The notes: a model not told the origin generated them from the sequence alone. DNA of 12,740 nt from Methanobacteriota archaeon (GCA_005878635.1 VBLS01000178.1:1-12740), one strand, 5' to 3'; counted from the stretch's first letter, positions 1-6,840 are shown. Made by a program: numbers and translations.

Positions 1-15
1 ACAAGCTGGACTGAC

Positions 16-753
16 ATGTGCCGCATGCTCGGGGTCGTCAGCCGCAAACCCGCGCCGGTCGACACCTTGATGGCCTTCCGCCAGCTTGCGGACACCGGGC
101 GCAACTACCGGGACTTCGGTTGTCCACAACCGAACCCCAAATCCGGCCATCCCGATGGGTGGGGCATCGCATGCCTCGGGGCGGAGGGCGAGTTCTACGC
201 CCGAAGTGCCGCCAAGGCGACGGTGGATCCCAAGTACGAGGAGGCCGTGAAGCGGCTCGTACGGGTCTGCAGCCCCCCGCTGTCGCTGCTGGTCCATCTT
301 CGATATGCTTCGAAGAGGGATACGATCCAGGAACAATACGCGCACCCGTTCCGTCGGGAGGTCGACGGCCGGGTGACCTTCTTCGCCCACAACGGCGAGA
401 TCGAGGGGTTCGGCCTGCAAGATGGGAAGATCGACACGCAATTGATCTACGATCGGTTCCTGGACTCCTTGGGGACGGAGGCCCGTCCGCTGCCCGAATT
501 CAAGCAGGCCGTGGCGAAGGCCAAGGCCGCCATCGACGCGGAGTTCCCGCGGAAGGTCGAGTCCTACACGTTCCTGATGCTCGACGGAGGCCGCTTGATC
601 GCCCACCGCGACGCCAGGACGTGCGTGCCGTACTACACCCTCCACGAGACCTCGACCGAGGACATGCGGGTCGTCTGTTCCGAAGTCCTCCCCACCTTGC
701 CGGGCCGATGGCGGATGCTCCGGAATGGCGAGTTTTTCGAGGTCCCGGGCTGA
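16..753 (+). CDS. Class II glutamine amidotransferase-like protein (YafJ/EgtC-type)
   Basis: This 245-residue protein belongs to the N-terminal-nucleophile glutamine amidotransferases, which release ammonia from glutamine. The second codon is Cys (MCRMLGVVS), the catalytic residue of class II enzymes once Met is removed, and this fixes the start at position 16. Other family motifs are HPDGWG (residues 45-50), VHLRYAS (93-99, with the glutamine-binding Arg) and FAHNGEI (123-129), then a conserved Asp-Thr-Gln at 140-142. No synthase domain is fused to it, so it resembles the stand-alone 'predicted glutamine amidotransferase' group. The acceptor of the ammonia cannot be read from the sequence. 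Only 15 bases precede it in the window, so its promoter is not seen. TFB follows 168 bases later from its own promoter. The family is confident; the specific reaction is unknown. Confidence 0.88.
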   Translation: MCRMLGVVSRKPAPVDTLMAFRQLADTGRNYRDFGCPQPNPKSGHPDGWGIACLGAEGEFYARSAAKATVDPKYEEAVKRLVRVCSPPLSLLVHLRYASKRDTIQEQYAHPFRREVDGRVTFFAHNGEIEGFGLQDGKIDTQLIYDRFLDSLGTEARPLPEFKQAVAKAKAAIDAEFPRKVESYTFLMLDGGRLIAHRDARTCVPYYTLHETSTEDMRVVCSEVLPTLPGRWRMLRNGEFFEVPG

Positions 754-852
754 TCGCTCGCCTATTCTATCACCACGGGAGAAATGTTCCGTTCGCGGCG
801 ATACCATCAAAGACCGCCCGCGCACCGCGCCAAAAACGCGACCCTGGCCATC

Positions 853-872
853 AAGGAAAGGATTAATATAAG
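853..872 (+). promoter_or_regulatory. BRE/TATA promoter of the TFB gene
   Basis: A purine-rich stretch (AAGGAAAG, 853-860) directly precedes TTAATATAAG (863-872), the layout of an archaeal BRE plus TATA box. Transcription would start near 892-897, which gives a leader of about 25 bases before the GTG at 922. The box lies inside the longer reading frame open from 784, which argues against any start upstream of it. Confidence 0.7.
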
Positions 873-903
873 CCCTGTTTCGTATGCATGCTGTTCTTCT
901 TGC

Positions 904-912
904 GGGGGAGGA
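904..912 (+). promoter_or_regulatory. Shine-Dalgarno sequence deciding the TFB start
   Basis: GGGGGAGGA lies 9 bases before the GTG at 922 and is strongly complementary to the 3' end of 16S rRNA. It supports GTG 922 as the start. Confidence 0.65.
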
Positions 913-921
913 CTGCTTAGA

Positions 922-1836
922 GTGCGTGAGGTCGAGATTACAACGGCATGTCCGGAGTGCCGTGGAGACCACTTGATCCGGGACTATTCGCGCGCCGAGA
1001 TCGTCTGCGAGGACTGCGGACTCGTGCTGGACGACATGATCATCGACGAAGGTCCGGAGTGGCGGGCCTTCGATTCGGAGCAGAGGGAATCCCGCGAGCG
1101 GGCCGGGCCGCCGAGCACGATCATGGCCCACGACAAGGGCCTGTCGACGTCGATCGGCTGGCGGAACAAGGACGCCTACGGTCGACAGATCCCGCACAAG
1201 TCGCGGGCCCAGATCTACCGCCTGCGGAAGTGGCAGCACCGGATCCGCACATCGAAGAGCGGCGAGAGGTCGCTCGCCCAGGGCCTGACGGAGATCAACA
1301 CGATGGCCTCCAAGATGGGTCTCCCGCGGCATGTCCGCGAGAGCGCCGCGGTCCTGTACCGGCGGGCGTCGACGAAGAACCTCGTGCGCGGCCGATCCAT
1401 CGATGAAGTCGTCGCCGCGACCCTATACGCCTCGTGCCGCCAGTGCGGCGTTCCGCGGACCCTTGACGAAATCGCCTCCAAGTCGAGCGTGGACCGGAAG
1501 TCGATCGGCCGGACCTACCGCACCCTCGTCCGCGAACTCGGACTCCGGCTGCTCCCGCAGAGCCCGCGGGACTACATCGCACGGTTCTGCAACCGCCTGG
1601 AACTCGACATGGACGTGCAGCGAAAGGCGAAGGAGATCCTCGACAAAGTCGAGAAGGACGAACTCGCGTCGGGCGTCGCGCCGAGCGGCGTCGCGGCCGC
1701 GACGATCTACATCGCGGCGATCCTCTCCGCCAAGCCGTGCACCCAGAAAGAGGTCGCCGAAGTCGCTGGCGTCACCGAGGTCACGATCCGGAATCGGTAC
1801 AAACGCATCTCCGTCGCCATCGGCATGGTGAAGTGA
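922..1836 (+). CDS. tfb: Transcription initiation factor B (TFB, TFIIB homologue)
   Basis: TFB is the archaeal general factor that binds TBP and BRE/TATA DNA and recruits RNA polymerase. With a GTG start at 922 the protein is 304 residues, the usual TFB length. It begins with a zinc ribbon (C10-x2-C13 and C29-x2-C32, ending in CEDCGLVLDD). The B-reader/linker region follows (about 43-95, with GPEWRAFDSE). Two cyclin-like repeats come next (about 115-205 and 215-300), which contact TBP and the BRE. The frame is open back to 784, but the added residues would span the TATA box and put a spurious Cys-rich stretch ahead of the ribbon. I therefore chose 922, which also has a good ribosome site. Archaea often carry several TFB copies; whether this is the housekeeping one cannot be judged here. 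The gene converges with the membrane-protein gene on the other strand. Confidence 0.96.
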   Translation: MREVEITTACPECRGDHLIRDYSRAEIVCEDCGLVLDDMIIDEGPEWRAFDSEQRESRERAGPPSTIMAHDKGLSTSIGWRNKDAYGRQIPHKSRAQIYRLRKWQHRIRTSKSGERSLAQGLTEINTMASKMGLPRHVRESAAVLYRRASTKNLVRGRSIDEVVAATLYASCRQCGVPRTLDEIASKSSVDRKSIGRTYRTLVRELGLRLLPQSPRDYIARFCNRLELDMDVQRKAKEILDKVEKDELASGVAPSGVAAATIYIAAILSAKPCTQKEVAEVAGVTEVTIRNRYKRISVAIGMVK

Positions 1837-1879
1837 CCAAGTCCTAGGGGCGGGCGGCTGGCTGGGACAACCCCCTCAC

Positions 1880-2539
1880 TCAGTGAGAGTCCGGTCCCGT
1901 GAGGGGCACCATAGGCGGGCGCTTCCGGAAATACAGGACGAGCAGCGCGGTTCCCGTCGCGGGTAGTCCGATTCCCCCAGCCAGGGCGGTGACGTAGATT
2001 GGATTCTGATCGAGAAACGCGATCTGCATTGTGTACGAAACGTTCGAGTGACTGAAGGCGACGAGTCGTGCGATCCATCCGGGGAACCGGACCATGGAAT
2101 GGTTGCAGACGAGATCCGCTCGGATTCCTGCGCGGTCTAGATTCGCGGCGAGGGACTCGTTGAAAAGCATCTCCTGTTGGTCGGGGGGAAGGCGGCGGTA
2201 GCCGGGATCGGCCTGGAGCTGGGCCGAAGTTGCCGCCTTTACTCCGTTGAAGGCCTGCCACTCCTCGGAGGAGAAGAGATAAACGGAAACGCCGCAGGCG
2301 GGAGAGGCGAGACGAGCCTCTACCGCGAGTCTTCCAGCGCTGGAAATCTCGCGATCGGACCAGCCGGACGCGGTCGCCTCAATCGCCTCCTCCTGGACGA
2401 GAATGAGTGGAAAGACCAGCGATAGAACCAGGAGCAGGGAGCCCGCGACGACCAAGGCGACTCGCAGTGCGAGTTTGGAATCAAGGCGAGACGGTTTCCG
2501 CCCGCCTTCGATTGACGTATCAGGCGAGGAGGACAACAA
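1880..2539 (-). CDS. Two-transmembrane protein of unknown function
   Basis: I do not recognise a family. The 219-residue product has a short polar N-terminus, a hydrophobic segment at about residues 25-48 (LVVAGSLLLVLSLVFPLIL), a soluble domain of about 130 residues, a second hydrophobic segment at about 181-204, and a short basic tail (FRKRPP). The positive charges flanking the outer ends of both helices suggest both termini are cytoplasmic and the central domain is outside the cell. That domain has two Cys (82 and 145) that could form a disulfide, and possible glycosylation sequons such as NES and NHS. The start is uncertain: the best candidate is a TTG at 2539 without a clear ribosome site, and no ATG or GTG lies nearby. 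It shares the spacer at 2540-2646 with the divergent FKBP gene. The amphipathic, membrane-like character supports a real gene over the overlapping frames. Confidence 0.68.
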   Translation of the reverse strand: MLSSSPDTSIEGGRKPSRLDSKLALRVALVVAGSLLLVLSLVFPLILVQEEAIEATASGWSDREISSAGRLAVEARLASPACGVSVYLFSSEEWQAFNGVKAATSAQLQADPGYRRLPPDQQEMLFNESLAANLDRAGIRADLVCNHSMVRFPGWIARLVAFSHSNVSYTMQIAFLDQNPIYVTALAGGIGLPATGTALLVLYFRKRPPMVPLTGPDSH

Positions 2540-2601
2540 TTCGGAACGGGCGTGATTGGTCTTGAATTCCTCGGCCAGAAGCTCGGGGTCGCTCCCCGTA
2601 A

Positions 2602-2610
2602 GGTTTAAAG
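2602..2610 (+). promoter_or_regulatory. TATA box of the FKBP gene
   Basis: GGTTTAAAG holds a TTTAAA core (2604-2609) preceded by CGTAAGG as a possible BRE. Transcription would start near 2630-2634, about 15 bases before the TTG start at 2647. The core is self-complementary, so it might also serve the divergent membrane-protein gene. Confidence 0.55.
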
Positions 2611-2646
2611 TAGTGCGGCCCTTCAGAATGTACTCGCGGTGAGTCG

Positions 2647-3516
2647 TTGGTCTCCGAGACGATCGAGAAGGGCGACATCGTTTGGCTCGAGTACGACGCC
2701 CGGACGATTAACCCGAACGGGACGCAGACTCTTTTCGACACGACCCACGAGGAGGTCGCGAAGAAGGAGGGCAAGGTCGATGAGAAGAAGGTCTACATCG
2801 AGACCCCCGTCGTCGTCGGGAAGGGCCGGCTTTTCGAAGGCCTCGACGTCGCGCTCGTCGGCGCCAAGATTGGCGAGGTGAAGGAGGTCATCATCCCCGC
2901 GGACAAGGGGGCCGGGGCTCGCGATCCGCGGCTCGTCGAACTGCGGACGGAGCGGGAATTCCTCCGTCAAGAGATCAACCCCGAGGTCGGGATGGAGGTC
3001 TTCATTAGCGGCAAGCACGGGATCGTGACGGCCGTCAGCGCAGGCCGCGTCCGCGTCGACTTCAACAACCCGCTCGCGGGGAAGACCCTCAAGTACGTCG
3101 TCAAGCCGACCCGCAAGGCCCAGACCCCGGAGGAGCGCGTCCGCGCGGTAATCGACCTGGACTATGGCTTGGGGGACCAATTCAAGATCCATCTGAAGGA
3201 CGGGAGCGCGGAGATCCGGCTTCCCGACGTCTGCAAGACGGACGAGAAGTGGTTCGTCTCCAAGTTCCGCGTGGTCGCCGACCTCCGGGAATTGACCGAG
3301 CTCAAGACGATTCAATTCCTCGAGGAATATGAAAAGAAGGAGGCCAAGGCGGAGCCCGCGACGCCGGTGAAGGCCGAAGCCCTCGCGACCGAGGAAAAAC
3401 CCGCGTCCGCTTCGGATACGAAGCCGAGGAGGAGGGCGACCGCGACGAAGGCGAAGCCGAAGGCACCGAAGGAAGAACCTCCGACGGAGCGAGAAAAGAC
3501 CCCCGAGGAACTCTAG
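2647..3516 (+). CDS. Long-type FKBP peptidyl-prolyl cis-trans isomerase
   Basis: This 289-residue protein is an archaeal long FKBP related to SlyD, a cytoplasmic isomerase and chaperone that speeds prolyl bond isomerisation during folding. The FKBP core starts at about residue 6 (KGDIVWLEYDAR) and continues through the flap strand VVVGKGRLFEGLDVALVGAKIGE in two parts (about 55-78). An insert-in-flap chaperone domain follows (about 88-138), and the core closes with the hallmark VDFNNPLAGKTL (137-148). A further domain (about 155-228) is typical of the long archaeal form. The last 60 residues are a low-complexity Ala/Lys/Pro/Glu tail, probably disordered. The start is TTG at 2647, behind GGTGAG (2638-2643), which can pair with the 16S rRNA tail. 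No in-frame ATG lies upstream. The tRNA gene follows 75 bases downstream. Confidence 0.93.
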   Translation: MVSETIEKGDIVWLEYDARTINPNGTQTLFDTTHEEVAKKEGKVDEKKVYIETPVVVGKGRLFEGLDVALVGAKIGEVKEVIIPADKGAGARDPRLVELRTEREFLRQEINPEVGMEVFISGKHGIVTAVSAGRVRVDFNNPLAGKTLKYVVKPTRKAQTPEERVRAVIDLDYGLGDQFKIHLKDGSAEIRLPDVCKTDEKWFVSKFRVVADLRELTELKTIQFLEEYEKKEAKAEPATPVKAEALATEEKPASASDTKPRRRATATKAKPKAPKEEPPTEREKTPEEL

Positions 3517-3558
3517 TCCTCGATGGGTTCCAGACAACCTTCGGTGCGTCCCGCCGAA

Positions 3559-3568
3559 GCTTTAATGG
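3559..3568 (+). promoter_or_regulatory. TATA box of the tRNA-Arg gene
   Basis: GCTTTAATGG has a TTTAAT core (3561-3566) about 28 bases before the first base of the tRNA, the expected archaeal spacing. Transcription would start at or just before 3592. Confidence 0.55.
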
Positions 3569-3591
3569 CCGACTTAGCCCGTCGTCGCCGT

Positions 3592-3666
3592 GCTCGGGTC
3601 GCCTAGCATGGATAGGGCACCCGCCTCCTAAGCGGGTTATCTGGGGTTCGAATCCCCACCCGAGCG
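3592..3666 (+). tRNA. tRNA-Arg (anticodon CCT, reads AGG)
   Basis: A full cloverleaf folds by eye. The acceptor stem is GCTCGGG (3592-3598) with CCCGAGC (3659-3665). The D stem is GCCT/GGGC (3601-3604 and 3615-3618) around a loop with GG. The anticodon stem is CCCGC/GCGGG (3620-3624 and 3632-3636) around CTCCTAA, which puts anticodon CCT at 3627-3629. The T stem is TGGGG/CCCCA (3642-3646 and 3654-3658) around TTCGAAT. The discriminator base is G3666. The next bases are TCC, so CCA is added after transcription. There is no intron and the variable loop is short. Confidence 0.95.
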
Positions 3667-3703
3667 TCCTGTCGCCGGTGCGTCCTCTCGACGGGTGCCT
3701 CAT

Positions 3704-4687
3704 TCACGATGACTTGCGGGAACTCGTGGGCAACAGCTTTCGCGCCGCAGCGTTCGGGTCCAAACGCCGCGACGCGACGTCTTCGGCCATCCGCTCGAAG
3801 TCCCGGCCGGATGCGGATCCGGCCTCCACTTCGCGGGCGAGGAGGCGCTGCGCGTTCTCGAGGATCTCGAGTCGGGCGCGGGCGATCTCGCGCTTCTTCC
3901 GGAGGCCGGTCTCGTCCAAGAACGCGGCGTGCCTCATCAGGGCGTCCGCCAATTCATCGATCCCGCGGCCCTCGATCGCCGCGGTCCGGATGATCGGCGG
4001 GGTCCAGCCATCGCGCGCTTCGAGCTGAAACTTCAGATTCGCGACGAGGACGTCCGCGTTCCCGAGGTCGACCTTGTTCACGACGTACACATCGCCGATC
4101 TCCAGGATCCCCGCCTTCATCGTCTGGACGGCGTCGCCGGTCATCGGCATCTCGACGACGACGGTCGAGTGGGCCCTCGTCGCGATCTCCACCTCGCTCT
4201 GACCCGCGCCGACGGTCTCGACGAGCACGAGGTCCATTCCGAGCGCGTCCAAGACCCGGACCGCATCGAACGTCGCGAGGGCCAAGCCGCCCGCGTGACC
4301 CCGCGTCGCCATCGACCGGATGAAGACGCCCGGATCGACGCCGGTGTCGGCCATGCGGATTCGGTCCCCGAGGACCGCTCCGCCCGTATACGGCGACGTC
4401 GGATCGACGGCCACGACGCCGACTTTCCTTTCCCGGCCGCGAAGGGTCCGGACGAGGCGGTTGATGAGGGAACTCTTGCCGACGCCGGGCGGTCCGGTGA
4501 ATCCGACGACATGGGCCCGGCCCGTGTGCGGGTGGATCCGGGCGACGGCTTCGGTCGCCTCCGGCTCGTCGTCCTCGATCAGGGAGATGAGCTTCCCCGC
4601 GGCGCGCTTGTCACCCTTCAGGAGGGAATCGACGAGGCCAGGGACCGGATCCCGCGGGCGCGCCGCGGTCCCCTTCCGGGCCGGCAC
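3704..4687 (-). CDS. meaB: MeaB/ArgK-type G3E GTPase, chaperone of the B12-dependent mutase
   Basis: MeaB is a P-loop GTPase of the G3E (SIMIBI) group. It gates cobalamin delivery to acyl-CoA mutases and helps eject inactivated cofactor. The 327-residue protein has Walker A GPPGVGKSS (residues 65-73), the base motif VDPTSP (94-99), the switch/Walker B region ETVGAGQSE (157-165) and the guanine-specificity motif NKVD (204-207). A helical C-terminal part (about 245-320) matches the dimerisation arm of MeaB. The start is GTG at 4687, only four bases after the stop of the B12-subunit gene, so it is the third gene of the mutase operon and probably translationally coupled. No fused B12 domain is present, unlike IcmF. 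The older name ArgK (arginine transport kinase) is misleading. Its 3' end faces the tRNA gene with no visible terminator between them. Confidence 0.95.
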   Translation of the reverse strand: MPARKGTAARPRDPVPGLVDSLLKGDKRAAGKLISLIEDDEPEATEAVARIHPHTGRAHVVGFTGPPGVGKSSLINRLVRTLRGRERKVGVVAVDPTSPYTGGAVLGDRIRMADTGVDPGVFIRSMATRGHAGGLALATFDAVRVLDALGMDLVLVETVGAGQSEVEIATRAHSTVVVEMPMTGDAVQTMKAGILEIGDVYVVNKVDLGNADVLVANLKFQLEARDGWTPPIIRTAAIEGRGIDELADALMRHAAFLDETGLRKKREIARARLEILENAQRLLAREVEAGSASGRDFERMAEDVASRRLDPNAAARKLLPTSSRKSS

Positions 4688-4691
4688 CCGC

Positions 4692-5090
4692 TCACGCCCC
4701 TTCGCCCGCGGTCTCGAAGAAGGCGACGATTTCCCGGAGCGGCGTCCCAGGGCCGAACACGACCTTGATGCCGGCCTTCTTGAGCTTGGGGATGTCTTCC
4801 TCCGGAATGATCCCGCCGCCCGCGACGAGGATGTCGCCCGACTTCCGTTTCTTGAGGAGCTTCACGACCTCCGGGAACAGGGTCATGTGAGCGCCGCTGA
4901 GGCACGAGAGGCCGATCGCGTCGACGTCCTCCTGGATCGCGGCCTCGACAATGTCCTCCGGCGTCTGCCGGAGCCCGGTGTAGATGACCTCCATGCCGGC
5001 ATCGCGCAACGCGCGGGCGACGACCTTGGCCCCACGGTCGTGGCCGTCGAGTCCCGGTTTCGCGATCAGGACGCGGATCTTCTTCGCGAT
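4692..5090 (-). CDS. B12-binding small subunit of acyl-CoA mutase, apparent ATC start
   Basis: This is the cobalamin-binding (C-terminal domain) subunit that pairs with the large subunit encoded just upstream. The frame holds the full Rossmann-like B12 fold. DGHDRG (residues 15-20) carries the lower-ligand His17, SCLSGAH (62-68) is the SxL region, and GGGIIP (91-96) lies near the nucleotide tail. Homologues typically begin Met-x-x-Lys-Ile-Arg-Val-Leu-Ile-Ala-Lys-Pro-Gly. Here the same sequence runs back to an ATC at 5090-5088, and no ATG, GTG or TTG lies between it and the mutase stop. The first conventional codons (TTG 5009, ATG 4994) would remove His17. GAGGTG, overlapping the mutase stop, sits 5 bases before the ATC. 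I therefore place the start at ATC, giving 132 residues, the usual size. A base error or TGA readthrough (the two genes share a frame) are alternatives. Confidence 0.85.
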   Translation of the reverse strand: MAKKIRVLIAKPGLDGHDRGAKVVARALRDAGMEVIYTGLRQTPEDIVEAAIQEDVDAIGLSCLSGAHMTLFPEVVKLLKKRKSGDILVAGGGIIPEEDIPKLKKAGIKVVFGPGTPLREIVAFFETAGEGA

Positions 5091-5095
5091 CGGAC

Positions 5096-5101
5096 CACCT
5101 C
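5096..5101 (-). promoter_or_regulatory. Shine-Dalgarno sequence of the B12 subunit, overlapping the mutase stop
   Basis: On the minus strand, GAGGTG begins within the TGA stop of the large subunit and ends 5 bases before the ATC at 5090. Its strength and spacing are what point to ATC as the initiation codon, and its position implies coupled translation. Confidence 0.6.
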
Positions 5102-6779
5102 AATAGAGGAGCGGTTCCTCGTAGGCGCCGAAGACTTCGCGCATCACGTCGCAGATCTCGCCGAGCGTCGCCTTCGCCCGGATCGCGTCGAGGAGGAACG
5201 GCATCGTATTGTCGTCCGATTCGCACGCCTTCCGGAGGCGGTCGAGCGCGGCGGCGTGCTTCTTCGAGTCCCGCGTCCGGCGAATCTTGTTGAGACGGGC
5301 CGTCTGGGCCTTGAGAGACGCCTCCGAAACTCGAAGGACCTCGAACTCCGGCTGTTCGTCCACGACGAAGTCATTGACGCCGACGATCACCCGCTCGCGG
5401 TCCTCGATCTCCCGCTGATACCGGTATGCGGAATTCGCAATCTCCTGTTGGAAGAACCCTTTCCGGATCGCGGGGATGACGCCGCCGAGCCCCTGGATCC
5501 GGTCGAAATATCGGTAGGCCTCTTCCTCGAGTTCGTCCGTCAGGGCCTCGAGGAAATACGAGCCGCCGAGCGGATCGACCGTGTTCGGGACGCCGCTCTC
5601 GTGGGCCAGGATCTGCTGCGTCCGGAGGGCGAGGCGGGCGGCCGCTTCGTTCGGAACCTGGTACGCTTCGTCGTACGCATTCGTATGGAGGGATTGCGCT
5701 CCGCCGAGGACGGCGGCGAGGGCCTGGACCGTCGTCCGGACGAGGTTGACCTCGGGTTGCTGGGCCGTCAGGCTGACGCCGGCGGTCTGCGCGTGGAACC
5801 GGAGGAGCCAAGACCGCGGGTTTTTCGCGCCGAAGGTATCCCGCATCTCCCGCGCCCAGATCCGCCGGGCGGCGCGGTACTTCGCGATCTCCTCGAACAG
5901 GTCGTTGTGGGCGTTGAAGAAGAACGAGAGGCGGTTCGCGAAGTCGTCCACCTTGAGACCGCGGTCGATGCCCCACCGCACGTACTCCATGCCGTTCGCC
6001 AACGTGAAGGCCAGTTCCTGTCCCGCGGTGGCGCCGGCCTCTCGGATGTGGTATCCGCTGATCGAGATCGTGTTCCACAGCGGCACCTCCTTCGCCCCGA
6101 ACTCGAACGTGTCGACGACGAGGCGCATCGACGGCTCCGGCGGGAAGATCCACTCCTTCTGCGCCTGATACTCTTTGAGGATGTCGTTCTGGATCGTGCC
6201 GCGCAACGAGGAGAGGGGCGCGCCCTGAGCCTCGGCCGCGACGAGGTACATCGCCCAGATCGCCGAGGCGGGGCTGTTGATCGTCATCGACGTGCTGACG
6301 GCTCGCAGGTCGATCCCCGCGAAGAGGATCTTCATGTCCTCCAGCGACGAGACGGCGACCCCGCAGGTCCCAAATTCCCCCTTCGCTTCGGGGGCGTCCG
6401 TGTCATACCCATAGAGAGTGGGCATGTCGAACGCGACGCTGAGCCCGGTCTCGCCGTGACCGATGAGATACTTGAACCGGCGGTTCGTGTCCTCGGCGCC
6501 GCCGAATCCGGCGAACATCCGCATCGTCCACAGGCGACCGCGGTACATCGTCGGGTGGATGCCGCGGGTGAAGGGGAACTCGCCGGGCTTTCCGAGCCGA
6601 TCCTCGTCCGTCTTCCCCGCGAGATCGAGGGGCGTGTACAACCGTTTCACGGGACGGCTCGAGGTGGTGAGAAATTCCGCGCGACGTTCGGGGAGGGACT
6701 TCAGGGCCTCCCGGAGGGTCGTCTCCTCCCACCGTTTCAGCTCTTTGTCGAGGGCCTTCCGATCTTCGTCGGCCCGCAT
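5100..6779 (-). CDS. B12-dependent acyl-CoA mutase large subunit, isobutyryl-CoA mutase-like
   Basis: This is the catalytic subunit (TIM barrel plus linker) of the methylmalonyl-/isobutyryl-CoA mutase family, which moves a carbonyl-CoA group through radical chemistry with adenosylcobalamin. With the ATG at 6779 it has 559 residues and no B12 domain, matching split enzymes. Its numbering happens to coincide with the Propionibacterium enzyme, as recalled. Catalytic His244 (ISGYHIREAG) and Gln197 (TIQNDILKE) are present. However, the position of substrate-binding Tyr89 is Phe89 (TMRMFAGFG) and that of Arg207 is Gln207 (EYQAQKEW). Phe/Gln is the known isobutyryl-CoA mutase pair, so methylmalonyl-CoA may not be the substrate. 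The frame is open to 6902, but that part would overlap the GTPase gene and the promoter. The first gene of a three-gene operon with the small subunit and meaB. Family is certain; substrate is inferred. Confidence 0.94.
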   Translation of the reverse strand: MRADEDRKALDKELKRWEETTLREALKSLPERRAEFLTTSSRPVKRLYTPLDLAGKTDEDRLGKPGEFPFTRGIHPTMYRGRLWTMRMFAGFGGAEDTNRRFKYLIGHGETGLSVAFDMPTLYGYDTDAPEAKGEFGTCGVAVSSLEDMKILFAGIDLRAVSTSMTINSPASAIWAMYLVAAEAQGAPLSSLRGTIQNDILKEYQAQKEWIFPPEPSMRLVVDTFEFGAKEVPLWNTISISGYHIREAGATAGQELAFTLANGMEYVRWGIDRGLKVDDFANRLSFFFNAHNDLFEEIAKYRAARRIWAREMRDTFGAKNPRSWLLRFHAQTAGVSLTAQQPEVNLVRTTVQALAAVLGGAQSLHTNAYDEAYQVPNEAAARLALRTQQILAHESGVPNTVDPLGGSYFLEALTDELEEEAYRYFDRIQGLGGVIPAIRKGFFQQEIANSAYRYQREIEDRERVIVGVNDFVVDEQPEFEVLRVSEASLKAQTARLNKIRRTRDSKKHAAALDRLRKACESDDNTMPFLLDAIRAKATLGEICDVMREVFGAYEEPLLY

Positions 6780-6809
6780 GAACGCCTCGGAGGCTTTCAA
6801 ACGCCCGCG

Positions 6810-6819
6810 CCTTATAAGA
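6810..6819 (-). promoter_or_regulatory. TATA box of the acyl-CoA mutase operon
   Basis: On the minus strand this reads TCTTATAAGG. It lies about 35 bases before the ATG at 6779 and would start transcription near 6788-6790, a leader of roughly 10 bases. It sits in the 61-base spacer downstream of the GTPase gene and shows that the mutase operon can be transcribed independently. Confidence 0.65.
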
Positions 6820-6840
6820 TGGTTGCGCCGGGGGACTCGA

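Noticed and set aside
1875..1887. Palindrome CTCACT-C-AGTGAG at the converging 3' ends of TFB and the membrane-protein gene, considered as a terminator.
   Set aside because: The stem is only 5-6 bp with a minimal loop and no T run on either strand. It overlaps the last codons of the minus-strand gene.
2623..3537. Minus-strand open frame of 304 codons opposite the FKBP gene.
   Set aside because: The translation is dominated by Arg/Leu/Asp repeats that mirror the FKBP codons and charged tail, with no motif of its own.
5088..5102. Selenocysteine or pyrrolysine decoding of the TGA between the mutase subunits.
   Set aside because: Pyrrolysine uses TAG, and archaeal selenocysteine is limited to a few lineages and needs a 3' structure that I do not see. 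Separate subunits are the normal archaeal form. Plain readthrough remains a minor alternative.
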